From assembly GCA_030668645.1 (NCBI GenBank), contig DAOVFC010000029.1, positions 1-6,817 on the forward strand: DNA of 6,817 nt. Direction: 5' to 3'. Source of the stretch: Candidatus Bathyarchaeota archaeon. Its GTDB lineage: Archaea; Thermoproteota; Bathyarchaeia; Bathyarchaeales; Bathycorpusculaceae. The notes beneath the pieces were generated by a model, which ran no database searches, was not told where the DNA came from, and saw only the letters and a program-made list of their open reading frames with translations. The translations under genes and the position numbers were made by a program. The stretch's first letter is position 1, and the number at the start of each line of letters is the position of its first letter. Shown one piece after another: positions 1-5,885 of the stretch.

Positions 1-899
1 CCGACAATCTCCCTCACGCTCTCAAAACCTTTATTTTTCAAATAGGCGTTAATCCCACAGCTAACAGTCCGAAACACGTTCGGTCCTTTCAGAGCTACTG
101 CCGTTCCGATTTGAACCGCTGAGGCTCCAGCCAAGAGGAACTCCACAGCGTCACGCCAGCTTGTAATTCCGCCGCAGCCTATTATCGGCACTTTGACCCT
201 TCCGTAGATGTCGTAGACGCACCTAACCGCTATGGGCTTTATCGCCGGACCTGACAAGCCGCCTACCTTGTTGCTTAGAATAGGCGTTGCCGTTTCCGGG
301 TCTATCGCCATGGCTTTAACTGTGTTTATGGCGGTTAAGGCGTCTGCGCCAGCTTTTGCAGCAACCTCTGCGGTTTCCGCTATATCCGTAACGTTTGGAG
401 ACAACTTGACGAAAACGGGTTTCTCCACTCTTTTCTTCACTTCTTTAACGATTTTTGCCAAGATTTCTGGGTTTTGTCCAATTTCTGAACCTGTCTCCTT
501 AACATGGGGGCATGATACGTTTAGCTCTACAGCATCTGCACCAGCGTCCACAGCTTTTTTGGCTACTCTTGCGTATTCCTCTGATGAAAAGCCGTAAACG
601 CTAACGATTAATGGGACGTTGAAAATTTTTGCTTCGCGAATCTCCTTAACGAATTCGTCTATTCCAGGATTTGGAAGCCCGACGGCGTTGATTATGCCGC
701 AGCTGGTTTGGATCACCGTTGGGTTTGCGTAGCCTTTCCTCGGTTTCAGTCCAACAGACTTTGTGACCACGGCGCCTGCGCCGCCACTTACAATGTTACC
801 TAAGGTTTCTGCGGATAAACCTAAGATGCCTGAAGCCAGCATAGTCGGGTTAGCAAGCTTCAAACCAGCCAAATCCACAGATAAACGGTTAGCTTTCAA
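1..899 (-). CDS. pyrD: Dihydroorotate dehydrogenase, class 1B type catalytic subunit (3' end cut by window edge)
   Basis: FMN-dependent enzyme that oxidises dihydroorotate to orotate, the fourth step of de novo pyrimidine synthesis, in the cytoplasm. 299 codons are visible and the last residues (VREIVG) match the usual C-terminus, so only a few codons are missing. Landmarks: NPTMLASGILG near residues 17-27, TKSVG at 46-50, GLPNPG at 74-79, NVSCPH at 127-132, CGGI in the C-terminal half and a GTA phosphate-binding turn after it. Cys130 in NVSCPH is the catalytic base expected of class 1B enzymes (class 2 has Ser), which normally pair with a PyrK electron-transfer subunit; none is seen here. 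The start is TTG at 899: an in-frame TAA lies two codons upstream (903-905), and a GTGG/GGTGG-like Shine-Dalgarno ends about 8 nt before it. A GTG six codons further in is the alternative. The family call is secure; the exact start is less so. Confidence 0.95.
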   Translation of the reverse strand, partial: MKANRLSVDLAGLKLANPTMLASGILGLSAETLGNIVSGGAGAVVTKSVGLKPRKGYANPTVIQTSCGIINAVGLPNPGIDEFVKEIREAKIFNVPLIVSVYGFSSEEYARVAKKAVDAGADAVELNVSCPHVKETGSEIGQNPEILAKIVKEVKKRVEKPVFVKLSPNVTDIAETAEVAAKAGADALTAINTVKAMAIDPETATPILSNKVGGLSGPAIKPIAVRCVYDIYGRVKVPIIGCGGITSWRDAVEFLLAGASAVQIGTAVALKGPNVFRTVSCGINAYLKNKGFESVREIV

Positions 900-940
900 A
901 GGTTATGCCACCACGAACAGTTTTGAGTTAAGGTTGACCG

Positions 941-950
941 CTTATAAAAG
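941..950 (-). promoter_or_regulatory. TATA box of pyrD
   Basis: The minus strand reads CTTTTATAAG here (the site is self-complementary). It lies about 42-51 nt upstream of the TTG start, so transcription would begin near 920-925 and give a leader of roughly 20-25 nt that still includes the Shine-Dalgarno. No purine-rich BRE is obvious. Spacing and sequence fit an archaeal core promoter; not tested. Confidence 0.5.
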
Positions 951-965
951 TGGTGATATGCTTGG

Positions 966-979
966 AAATAAATAAAATT
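966..979 (-). terminator. T-rich terminator-like tract after the membrane protein gene
   Basis: On the minus strand this reads AATTTTATTTATTT, about 55 nt past the stop of the membrane protein gene and before the pyrD TATA box. Archaeal RNA polymerase can stop at such U-rich tracts without a hairpin. It would separate the two minus-strand genes. Prediction by composition and position only. Confidence 0.35.
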
Positions 980-1032
980 GTGGGATGGGGGCAGAACTGG
1001 AAGCCACATCTTACTCGCGAATGCTTTGCTCT

Positions 1033-1385
1033 TCAGCTTAAGGTTAGCAGATTTGCCACTAGAGGTGCCACTCTTATGCCTACATACACGAAGACCGTGA
1101 TCACCATCAGCTCTATTCCCGCCTTTAAATCGAGCTTGCCGATGAGTAGTGCGGCTCCCACATCCAACACTGCCGCAGATAAGACCGTTGCTTCCACTCC
1201 GAAGTGTTGCAGTATGTAAAATAGTATAATCAACAGAGGTATTCCGAACAGGCAGCCAAAGAGATCATGAGGAACGGGTTCAAACCGCTGATCTTTGTTT
1301 CTGCGGCTATCATGGCGGTCATCCTCGGGCATGTGATGTACAGGGCAAAAGCCACGGACGCAACAATCAATACTGAAAGACTCAA
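1033..1385 (-). CDS. Small four-helix membrane protein, reading frame broken by an apparent -1 frameshift
   Basis: Family not recognised. Two overlapping frames carry complementary halves of one hydrophobic protein. The first starts at TTG 1385 and would stop at 1230; the second runs to a TGA at 1033-1035. Joined with a one-base step back near 1251 they give about 117 residues with four likely membrane helices: about 3-19, 37-61 (across the junction), 66-84 and 91-115. The TTG start has a strong GGTGA site (1393-1397) 7 nt upstream. The second frame alone would have to start at ATG 1332, which has no Shine-Dalgarno and gives a highly charged stretch (EDDRHDSRRNKDQR) unlike the rest. No X-XXY-YYZ slippery heptamer is visible at the junction, so a sequencing error or a true mutation is more likely than programmed slippage. 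No catalytic motif is visible. Alternative: two separate small proteins, which I think unlikely. Confidence 0.6.
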
Positions 1386-1548
1386 ACGTGAATCACCTTC
1401 CTTCCTACTTTCCCGTCCCAATCCTGATTAGTCCTTTTGGTTCGCTCACAGCCTTTTCTAATTTCTCACATTTAAAAGCTGCCCAGTTTATATTTAGGAT
1501 AAGGCTTAGCAATGATAACTGAGCGTGCTCGATGATGGAGGCACATGC
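1386..1548. promoter_or_regulatory. Divergent control region between the membrane protein gene and nop5
   Basis: For nop5, TTTATATTT at 1487-1495 is a good archaeal TATA box; it predicts a start of transcription near 1515-1518 and a leader of about 30 nt. The Shine-Dalgarno GGAGG at 1537-1541 ends 7 nt before ATG 1549, which favours this start over the in-frame GTG at 1525. For the minus-strand gene, TTTTAAA at 1471-1477 is a weaker TATA candidate, implying a leader of about 60 nt that includes GGTGA at 1393-1397. The leader structure of nop5 is described as a separate feature. Confidence 0.5.
1519..1544 (+). promoter_or_regulatory. Possible K-loop/kink-turn motif and SD-masking hairpin in the nop5 leader
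   Basis: CTGA (1519-1522, box D-like) is followed after 9 nt by ATGATGG (1532-1538), which matches 6 of 7 bases of box C (RTGATGA). That D-loop-C order is the layout of archaeal K-loops bound by L7Ae. The G-A/A-G tandem, the U-U pair (1520/1536) and one G-C pair (1519/1537) can form, but the stem beyond is poor. A competing hairpin pairs GTGCTC (1525-1530) with GAGGCAC (1538-1544, one bulged G) and would bury most of the GGAGG ribosome-binding site. Pairing was worked out by eye. Confidence 0.3.
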
Positions 1549-2763
1549 ATGAAGGCGACAATAGTTGAATGCTTGTTCGGGATATTAGCTTTCAATGAAG
1601 AAAACAAATTAACAGAAAAAATCTTGTTTCCCAAAAAACCGCAGAAAGCAGCAAGAATTCTCACAAAAATCGAAGCTGGAAAGATGGTGGATGATGTTAA
1701 TGAGTTAGTTGAAAAGCTTCGGAAAAACGGCTTTGACACATTTGTTTTTGAAAACGCCACTCTCGCCAAAGGCGTTCAGGAAAAGTTAGGCGTCAAAATC
1801 GAGGTTTCGAAGGCTGTCGAAATGCTTCGTTCAAGCATGGAAAAGCTTGCGGTTGAAACAGGATTTGTGGAGGATGCTGAAGAGTTTAGGCGGTGGATGC
1901 ATGAAGCCACCCTAGAAATCACCAAGCTTCGAGTCAAGAAGGCTGTAGAGAAGAGGGATTTGATCGTTACCCATGCGATTCAAACGCTTGACGATCTGGA
2001 TAAGACCGTGAACCTTTTCATGAGCAGAATCCGTGAATGGTACGGCATGCACTTCCCGGAGCTTGACCGCCTGGTGGATAAACACGAAACTTACGCACGT
2101 TTGGCGTTTAAACTAGGCAGCAAAGACAATTTTACCGCTAAAAAATTAGAGGATGAAGGGCTGCCGAAATCGAAGGCTCAACAGGTGGCTAAAGCAGCAC
2201 GAGCATCCATGGGCGCAGACCTGACTGAAAAAGACATGATACAGATTCAAGCCTTGTGCAAAAACGTGCTTGAACTATACAAGCTCAGACAAACCATAGA
2301 AGATTATCTGAACGCCCTCATGGAAGAGGTTGCCCCAAACATAAAAGCCCTAGCAGGCTCCCTGTTAGGAGCACGCCTGATAGCCTTAGCTGGAGGACTG
2401 ATAAACTTGGCCAAGAAGCCTGCGAGCACGATACAGGTGTTGGGAGCGGAGAAAGCCCTCTTCCGTTCACTCAAAACCGGAACGAGACCGCCGAAACACG
2501 GAATAATCTTCCAACACGCTCTTCTGCACGAAGCAAAGAGATGGCAGAGGGGCAAGATCGCTCGAGCGTTAGCCGGCAAACTGGCGATTGCCGCAAGGAT
2601 AGACGCCTTCGGAGGTAAGTACGCAGGCGAAGAGCTGAAGGCCGAGGTTGAAGGAAGAGTTGAAGAGATTCAAGAGAAATACGCTCAGCAGCCGCCTCAA
2701 CGTCCAGAGACAAAGCCTAAACGCAGATTCCAGAGGAGAGGGAAGCGTGCCGGTAAGCGTTAA
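1549..2763 (+). CDS. nop5: Nop5 (Nop56/58 homologue), box C/D sRNP core scaffold protein
   Basis: Scaffold of the archaeal box C/D RNP: its N-terminal domain holds fibrillarin, a central coiled coil dimerises, and the C-terminal Nop domain binds the L7Ae-RNA kink-turn. The 404-residue product shows all three parts: N-terminal domain about 1-115; long helices about 120-185 and 205-260 with the family motif around MSRIREWYGMHFPEL (158-172); Nop domain about 255-375 with GSLLGARLIALAG (270-282), GAEKALFRSL (299-308), PKHG (315-318) and AGKLAIAARIDAF (342-354). The tail (388-404) is strongly basic (KPKRRFQRRGKR), as in other archaeal Nop5 proteins. ATG 1549 is chosen because GGAGG lies 7 nt upstream; the GTG at 1525 would add eight residues with no better site. 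The gene overlaps flpA by 17 nt, the usual nop5-fibrillarin operon. Identification is very secure. Confidence 0.97.
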   Translation: MKATIVECLFGILAFNEENKLTEKILFPKKPQKAARILTKIEAGKMVDDVNELVEKLRKNGFDTFVFENATLAKGVQEKLGVKIEVSKAVEMLRSSMEKLAVETGFVEDAEEFRRWMHEATLEITKLRVKKAVEKRDLIVTHAIQTLDDLDKTVNLFMSRIREWYGMHFPELDRLVDKHETYARLAFKLGSKDNFTAKKLEDEGLPKSKAQQVAKAARASMGADLTEKDMIQIQALCKNVLELYKLRQTIEDYLNALMEEVAPNIKALAGSLLGARLIALAGGLINLAKKPASTIQVLGAEKALFRSLKTGTRPPKHGIIFQHALLHEAKRWQRGKIARALAGKLAIAARIDAFGGKYAGEELKAEVEGRVEEIQEKYAQQPPQRPETKPKRRFQRRGKRAGKR

Positions 2764-3439
2764 GCCGCATCCACGATTCCCGGCAGTTTATAAAGCAACG
2801 CTGGAAGACGGCGCCCAAAGACTCGCAACAAGAAACCTCGCGCTAGGCAGAAACGTCTACGGCGAGAGGCTCATACGCTACAAAGGCGCGGAATACCGCA
2901 TCTGGGACCCATTCAGAAGTAAGCTCGCCGCAGCCATTCTAAAAAACCTGAAGAAAATTCCGATAAAACCCAGTCACAAGGTTCTCTATCTCGGCGCAGC
3001 TTCTGGGACAACAGCAAGCCACGTTTCAGACGTAGTCGGCGAGAACGGCCACGTCTACTGTGTCGAGTTCGCACCGAGAGCCATAAGAGAGCTCGTCAAC
3101 AACGTGTGCGCCTTCCGATACAACATGTCACCAATACTGGAGGACGCGCGTTTCCCGGAAAAATACACGATGTTCGTCGAAAAAGTTGAGGATATCTACT
3201 GCGACATAGCTCAGCCTGAGCAAGCCAAAGTGCTGGCTGACAACGCGGATATGTTTCTGAAAAAGTCAGGATGGATAATGCTTGCGGTGAAGGCTCAGAG
3301 CATAGACGTCACAAAGGAACCGCTCGAAGTCTACAAACACGAGGTGAAGGTCTTAGAGAAACGCGGCTTCCACATAGAGGAAGTTGTACATTTAGAACCG
3401 TACGATAAAGCCCACGCCATGATTGTGGCTCAAATCTAA
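2747..3439 (+). CDS. flpA: Fibrillarin-like rRNA/tRNA 2'-O-methyltransferase
   Basis: SAM-dependent catalytic subunit of the box C/D sRNP; it methylates the ribose 2'-OH of rRNA (and some tRNA) at sites chosen by guide RNAs. 230 residues, normal for archaeal fibrillarin. Landmarks: N-terminal KPHPRFPAVYKATLEDG (6-22); LATRNLALGRNVYGERL (26-42); RSKLAAAIL (57-65); SAM motif I LGAASGTTASH (82-92); acidic residue in VYCVEFAP (103-110); EDARFPEKY (132-140); DIAQP (153-157); and AVKAQSIDVTKEP (180-192). Start is GTG 2747, inside the end of nop5; a GGAG at 2735-2738 within the nop5 basic-tail codons serves as Shine-Dalgarno about 8 nt upstream. The frame stays open upstream to an ATG at 2648, but those 33 codons are nop5 read in another frame and do not resemble fibrillarin. 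Translation is probably coupled to nop5. Confidence 0.97.
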   Translation: MPVSVKPHPRFPAVYKATLEDGAQRLATRNLALGRNVYGERLIRYKGAEYRIWDPFRSKLAAAILKNLKKIPIKPSHKVLYLGAASGTTASHVSDVVGENGHVYCVEFAPRAIRELVNNVCAFRYNMSPILEDARFPEKYTMFVEKVEDIYCDIAQPEQAKVLADNADMFLKKSGWIMLAVKAQSIDVTKEPLEVYKHEVKVLEKRGFHIEEVVHLEPYDKAHAMIVAQI

Positions 3440-3589
3440 ACAATTCACACCAAAAATGAACGTGTAATCCGTGAAGGAGGCATTCGCAGAGGGATGTCTA
3501 TTTAAAGGATACAGTCTTAACGAATTCAATTCTAGAACGTAGGTATAGTTTATATTCTGCAATGCAATGAATTTCATTGTGACTGTTCG
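3440..3589 (+). promoter_or_regulatory. Promoter region of the HTH regulator
   Basis: 150-nt gap after flpA. TTTATATT at 3549-3556 is a TATA box; the ten bases AGTTTATATT (3547-3556) are identical to those at the nop5 promoter (1485-1494). Transcription should start near 3577-3580, giving a leader of only about 10-13 nt with a weak GTGA (3579-3582) 7 nt before ATG 3590. A second TATA-like stretch, TATTTAAAG, lies near 3499-3507. No clear terminator for flpA is visible. A GGAGG at 3476-3480 has no start codon at suitable spacing. Confidence 0.45.
3565..3579. repeat. Perfect 7-1-7 palindrome, candidate operator of the HTH regulator
   Basis: CAATGAA-T-TTCATTG: two 7-bp arms around a single T. 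It sits between the TATA box (3549-3556) and the start codon (3590), over the predicted transcription start, where a dimeric repressor would block RNA polymerase. The next gene encodes a Cro/C1-type HTH protein, a class that commonly binds short palindromes as a dimer, so autoregulation is a fair guess. No further copy was noticed by eye. Confidence 0.4.
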
Positions 3590-4540
3590 ATGAAGCAGGC
3601 TGAGACAGAGATTGTGGAAGCCGCAGAGTCTATTTTGAAGAAAGACGGTTTTATCCTTTCCCAAAGATGCTGTTCCCGACCAAGCTGCTTCGACTTCGCA
3701 GCTCGGAAAGACAAAAACCTCCTCTTGATAAAGGTTCAAAAGGACATTGGAAACGTTTCTGCAAATGATTCTCGGGAACTAAAGCTTATTTCCGAGTGCA
3801 TTTCTGCTGCGTCACTTCTAATCAGCGAGAAAACACGTGAAAAACCACTGGAGGATGACACCGTGTATTCAAGATACAACGTTTCAGCGGTTACCCTTAA
3901 AACGTTTGAGAGTATGGCGCTTCACGAGAAGTATCCGCTCATACAAGCGGGTCCAGGCGGCTACTACGTTGAAATCGACGAAGAGGTGATTAAGAGGAAA
4001 AGACAGGAGTTGGGGCTGTCAATCGGTGAAATGGCTGGGATGATAGGCATATCGAGAAGAACGCTCTATGGATATGAAAGGGGTATGGCAAAGGCTTCGG
4101 TTTCAGCCGCGTACAACATGATATGGGTTTTGGGAATTCCGGTTGCCAAATCGATAAACGTGTTTGAAACGGCAAGAAAAAAGCAGGAAAGCCTCCTAGT
4201 TTCAGCCAAACGCGTAATCACAAAGAACAGGCTCCTTCGAAAGATTCTTAGAAAGCTTGTCCACGGCAACGTCCCAGCGATCCATGTCAGAAAAGCGCCC
4301 TTCGATTTCGTCGTTAAGGTTCCTGAAGGAAAAATGAAAATCATCGGAGGGGTTGCAGATGGAAAAGAGCCGGAATTAGATAGGAGGGTTGACGAAATTT
4401 TAAGCGTCAGCAGGGTTGTTCAAGCACGTTCGGTTTTTATAACGGACGGTCCGAAACCTTCGAACAAAGACATCCCGTTCATCCATGTTGAAGAACTTTC
4501 GAAAATTAGGGGTCCGGAAGATTTCGTTGCAAAGCTTTAA
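3590..4540 (+). CDS. Archaeal Cro/C1-type HTH transcriptional regulator with flanking nuclease-fold-like domains
   Basis: Resembles the putative HTH-type regulators conserved across archaea (COG1395-like); targets unknown. 316 residues in three parts. N-terminal domain 1-125: predicted alpha/beta, with FDF (34-36) and LLLIKV (44-49) resembling the core of PD-(D/E)xK-fold proteins, plus a Cys cluster CCSRPSC (27-33). HTH_3 domain about 131-187: VIKRKRQELGLSIGEMAG then ISRRTLYGYERG (154-165), a textbook Cro/C1 recognition helix. C-terminal domain about 205-316: FDF again (238-240), KMKII (248-252) and a strand/helix order like the N-terminal domain, suggesting internal duplication. The aligned lysine (K48) is G253 in the second copy, and a full catalytic set is not evident, so nuclease activity should not be assumed. 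Start ATG 3590 has only a weak GTGA upstream and a very short predicted leader. Its TAA overlaps the rnhB stop on the other strand. Confidence 0.85.
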   Translation: MKQAETEIVEAAESILKKDGFILSQRCCSRPSCFDFAARKDKNLLLIKVQKDIGNVSANDSRELKLISECISAASLLISEKTREKPLEDDTVYSRYNVSAVTLKTFESMALHEKYPLIQAGPGGYYVEIDEEVIKRKRQELGLSIGEMAGMIGISRRTLYGYERGMAKASVSAAYNMIWVLGIPVAKSINVFETARKKQESLLVSAKRVITKNRLLRKILRKLVHGNVPAIHVRKAPFDFVVKVPEGKMKIIGGVADGKEPELDRRVDEILSVSRVVQARSVFITDGPKPSNKDIPFIHVEELSKIRGPEDFVAKL

Positions 4541-5199
4541 GCAAGCTTCGTTTGACGTGAATCGTTTTCTCTTTTAATTTTTTTAGCTGGCTTCCATGAC
4601 TTTCTGACGAAATCTGGGTATTCTCCGAATTCTTTGATGTATTGCCGCAGAAAGCTTATGGTTTTCTGGTCTGTTGGGTAACCGCATCCCAAGTCTCCGT
4701 GCTTCTCCTTTAACTCTGCAATTTCTTTGTCCCTTTCCACCTTGGCGATTATCGAAGCAGCTGAAACTATGGGATAGTTTCTGTCAGCCTTATGCTCCGA
4801 AACGATTTCCACCGTAAAAGGCACGCATTCTAGAATGTGCTTTTTGAAGCGCTCTTCCAAAACGTCTGATGCGTCAACGTAGGCTATGTCTGGCTTAAGC
4901 ATCTCTATAATCTTCGCCATGGTCTGCGCCTCCAACCTGTTCAACCTGTGAAGTTTTTTGCCAGTTTGCACCACCTTGTCTATGTCCTTTGGTGTCAACT
5001 TTATCACGCTGTATCTTAAAGCAAGTCGTTTGATTTCAACCGCGAGAATTTCACGCCTACGCGGAGATAAAACCTTTGAATCTTTCACGCCTAATCGAAC
5101 AAGCTTCGCTAAGTCTTCCTCTTTTGACATAACTCCAGCGATAACCAAAGGTCCAATGACGGAGCCTCGTCCAGCGTCGTCAACGCCAGCAACTAACAT
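4537..5199 (-). CDS. rnhB: Ribonuclease HII
   Basis: Cleaves RNA in RNA-DNA hybrids and at single ribonucleotides in DNA; acts in ribonucleotide repair and primer removal. 220 residues, normal for archaeal RNase HII. Motifs: GVDDAGRGSVIGPLVIAGV (5-23), VKDSKVLSPRRRE (38-50), YVDASDV (107-113), SEHKADRNYPIVSAASIIAKV (134-154) and GCGYPTDQKT (171-180). The four metal-binding positions map to D7, D8, D109 and D139; the second is usually Glu (DEAGRG) but is Asp here. The GRG loop (10-12) and Tyr174, which read the ribose-DNA junction, are present. ATG 5199 has an AGGTG (5205-5209) 5 nt upstream. The tail after about residue 200 is short and basic. Transcribed with, or just downstream of, the NTPase gene (44-nt gap); a TTTAAAA at about 5224-5230 could be its own TATA box. 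Converges with the regulator, overlapping by 4 nt. Confidence 0.95.
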   Translation of the reverse strand: MLVAGVDDAGRGSVIGPLVIAGVMSKEEDLAKLVRLGVKDSKVLSPRRREILAVEIKRLALRYSVIKLTPKDIDKVVQTGKKLHRLNRLEAQTMAKIIEMLKPDIAYVDASDVLEERFKKHILECVPFTVEIVSEHKADRNYPIVSAASIIAKVERDKEIAELKEKHGDLGCGYPTDQKTISFLRQYIKEFGEYPDFVRKSWKPAKKIKRENDSRQTKLA

Positions 5200-5243
5200 G
5201 GAAACACCTTCAAGAAGGATTCATTTTAAAGTTATTAATGCTT

Positions 5244-5798
5244 TTATTTCCCGGCGGATGCTGTCAGAAATTGCATGGCTTTTTCAACAATGATTTTATG
5301 CATTTTCTCTCTGTTTCCGTACGTTACTTGACATATCTCCGCGTCATCTCTTGCCTTTATCTCGTCTATCAGCTTGTCTCTTGCCCTCCAATGAACAGTG
5401 CCGACAACGGGTTTTCTGCTTTCAACAGCCATTTTAACAGCTTCCTTAAACTTTTGAGAGTGCAACTCCATCGGTCCAACTTCGTCTATCGCCACCACGT
5501 CAGTTTTTTCCACTGCTTTCTCGATGGCGGCTGCACCTACATGGTTAAGGTCTTCCAAGTTCACCCTATACTTGCCAACCCGTGGACCATACTTTTGATT
5601 AACGTGGGCAAGCCGTCCCCTCCTGCCGCTTTCTAAATCCAAAACCTCAAAACCGACGCGTGTTCCACACGTGCAGACTTCGCGGCTTATCATTCCGCCA
5701 ACGCTGTAGCCTTTAGCCTTTAAGGCTTCAATGGTCTTTAACAGAACGGTCGTCTTTCCTACTCCCGGGTTGCCAGTTATGAGCAATAACCGTTTCAC
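5244..5798 (-). CDS. THEP1-family nucleoside-triphosphatase
   Basis: P-loop NTPase of the THEP1 / NTPCR family (COG1618-like), which hydrolyses NTPs in vitro; its cellular role in archaea is not settled. 184 residues, normal for the family. Walker A GNPGVGKTT (9-17); GGMISREV (34-41) and RVGFEVLDL (47-55) as in family members; Walker B VVAIDEVGPMEL (101-112); and VGTVHWRARD (132-141). Two cysteines in VCTCG (41-45) are not something I recall as a family hallmark. Start is GTG 5798: an in-frame stop lies six codons upstream, and an AAGGAG (5810-5815) sits about 11 nt before it, rather far for a Shine-Dalgarno. The N-terminus MKRLLLITGNPG fits family starts well. Lies 44 nt upstream of rnhB on the same strand, so the two may be co-transcribed; no functional link is shown. 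Confidence 0.92.
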   Translation of the reverse strand: MKRLLLITGNPGVGKTTVLLKTIEALKAKGYSVGGMISREVCTCGTRVGFEVLDLESGRRGRLAHVNQKYGPRVGKYRVNLEDLNHVGAAAIEKAVEKTDVVAIDEVGPMELHSQKFKEAVKMAVESRKPVVGTVHWRARDKLIDEIKARDDAEICQVTYGNREKMHKIIVEKAMQFLTASAGK

Positions 5799-5885
5799 TT
5801 CTGGTTTGTCTCCTTAAAACAGAAGTCTAATATTCTCCTAAAATGGTTTGTCATCGTGGTTTAGCTTGACCTTGAAGGGGAATGC
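5799..5885. promoter_or_regulatory. Divergent control region between the NTPase gene and trm1
   Basis: An 87-nt gap. CTAATATTC at 5827-5835 is the best TATA-like element. Read on the plus strand it would start trm1 near 5855-5860 with a leader of about 30 nt; GGGG at 5877-5880 is the ribosome-binding site, 5 nt before ATG 5886. Read on the minus strand it would start the NTPase so close to its GTG that the AAGGAG at 5810-5815 would be excluded, so that promoter remains unclear. No RNA gene or convincing repeat is seen. Confidence 0.3.

Noticed and set aside
232..597. Long plus-strand open frame over pyrD
   Set aside because: It is the antisense shadow of pyrD: the minus-strand frame carries continuous family motifs, while this one has no Shine-Dalgarno and low-complexity Ala/Ser composition.
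900..960. Inverted repeat CACCAC (909-914) / GTGGTG (950-955) around the pyrD promoter
   Set aside because: Six-base arms 35 nt apart. One arm overlaps the Shine-Dalgarno and the other lies upstream of the expected RNA start, so no RNA hairpin would form; low sequence complexity makes chance likely.
1500..1545. A box C/D guide RNA gene in the nop5 leader
   Set aside because: The box-like elements are too close together to leave guide sequences, and box C' and D partners are missing. A leader K-loop explains the motif better.
3472..3545. Small ORF from GTG 3472 next to a GGAGG, between flpA and the regulator
   Set aside because: The GGAGG lies inside the ORF, downstream of its start, and the ATG at 3494 is too far from it and stops after three codons. 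No recognisable peptide.
5799..5885. C-box-like CGATGAC on the minus strand between the NTPase gene and trm1
   Set aside because: It mismatches box C at key positions and no CTGA follows at a workable distance.
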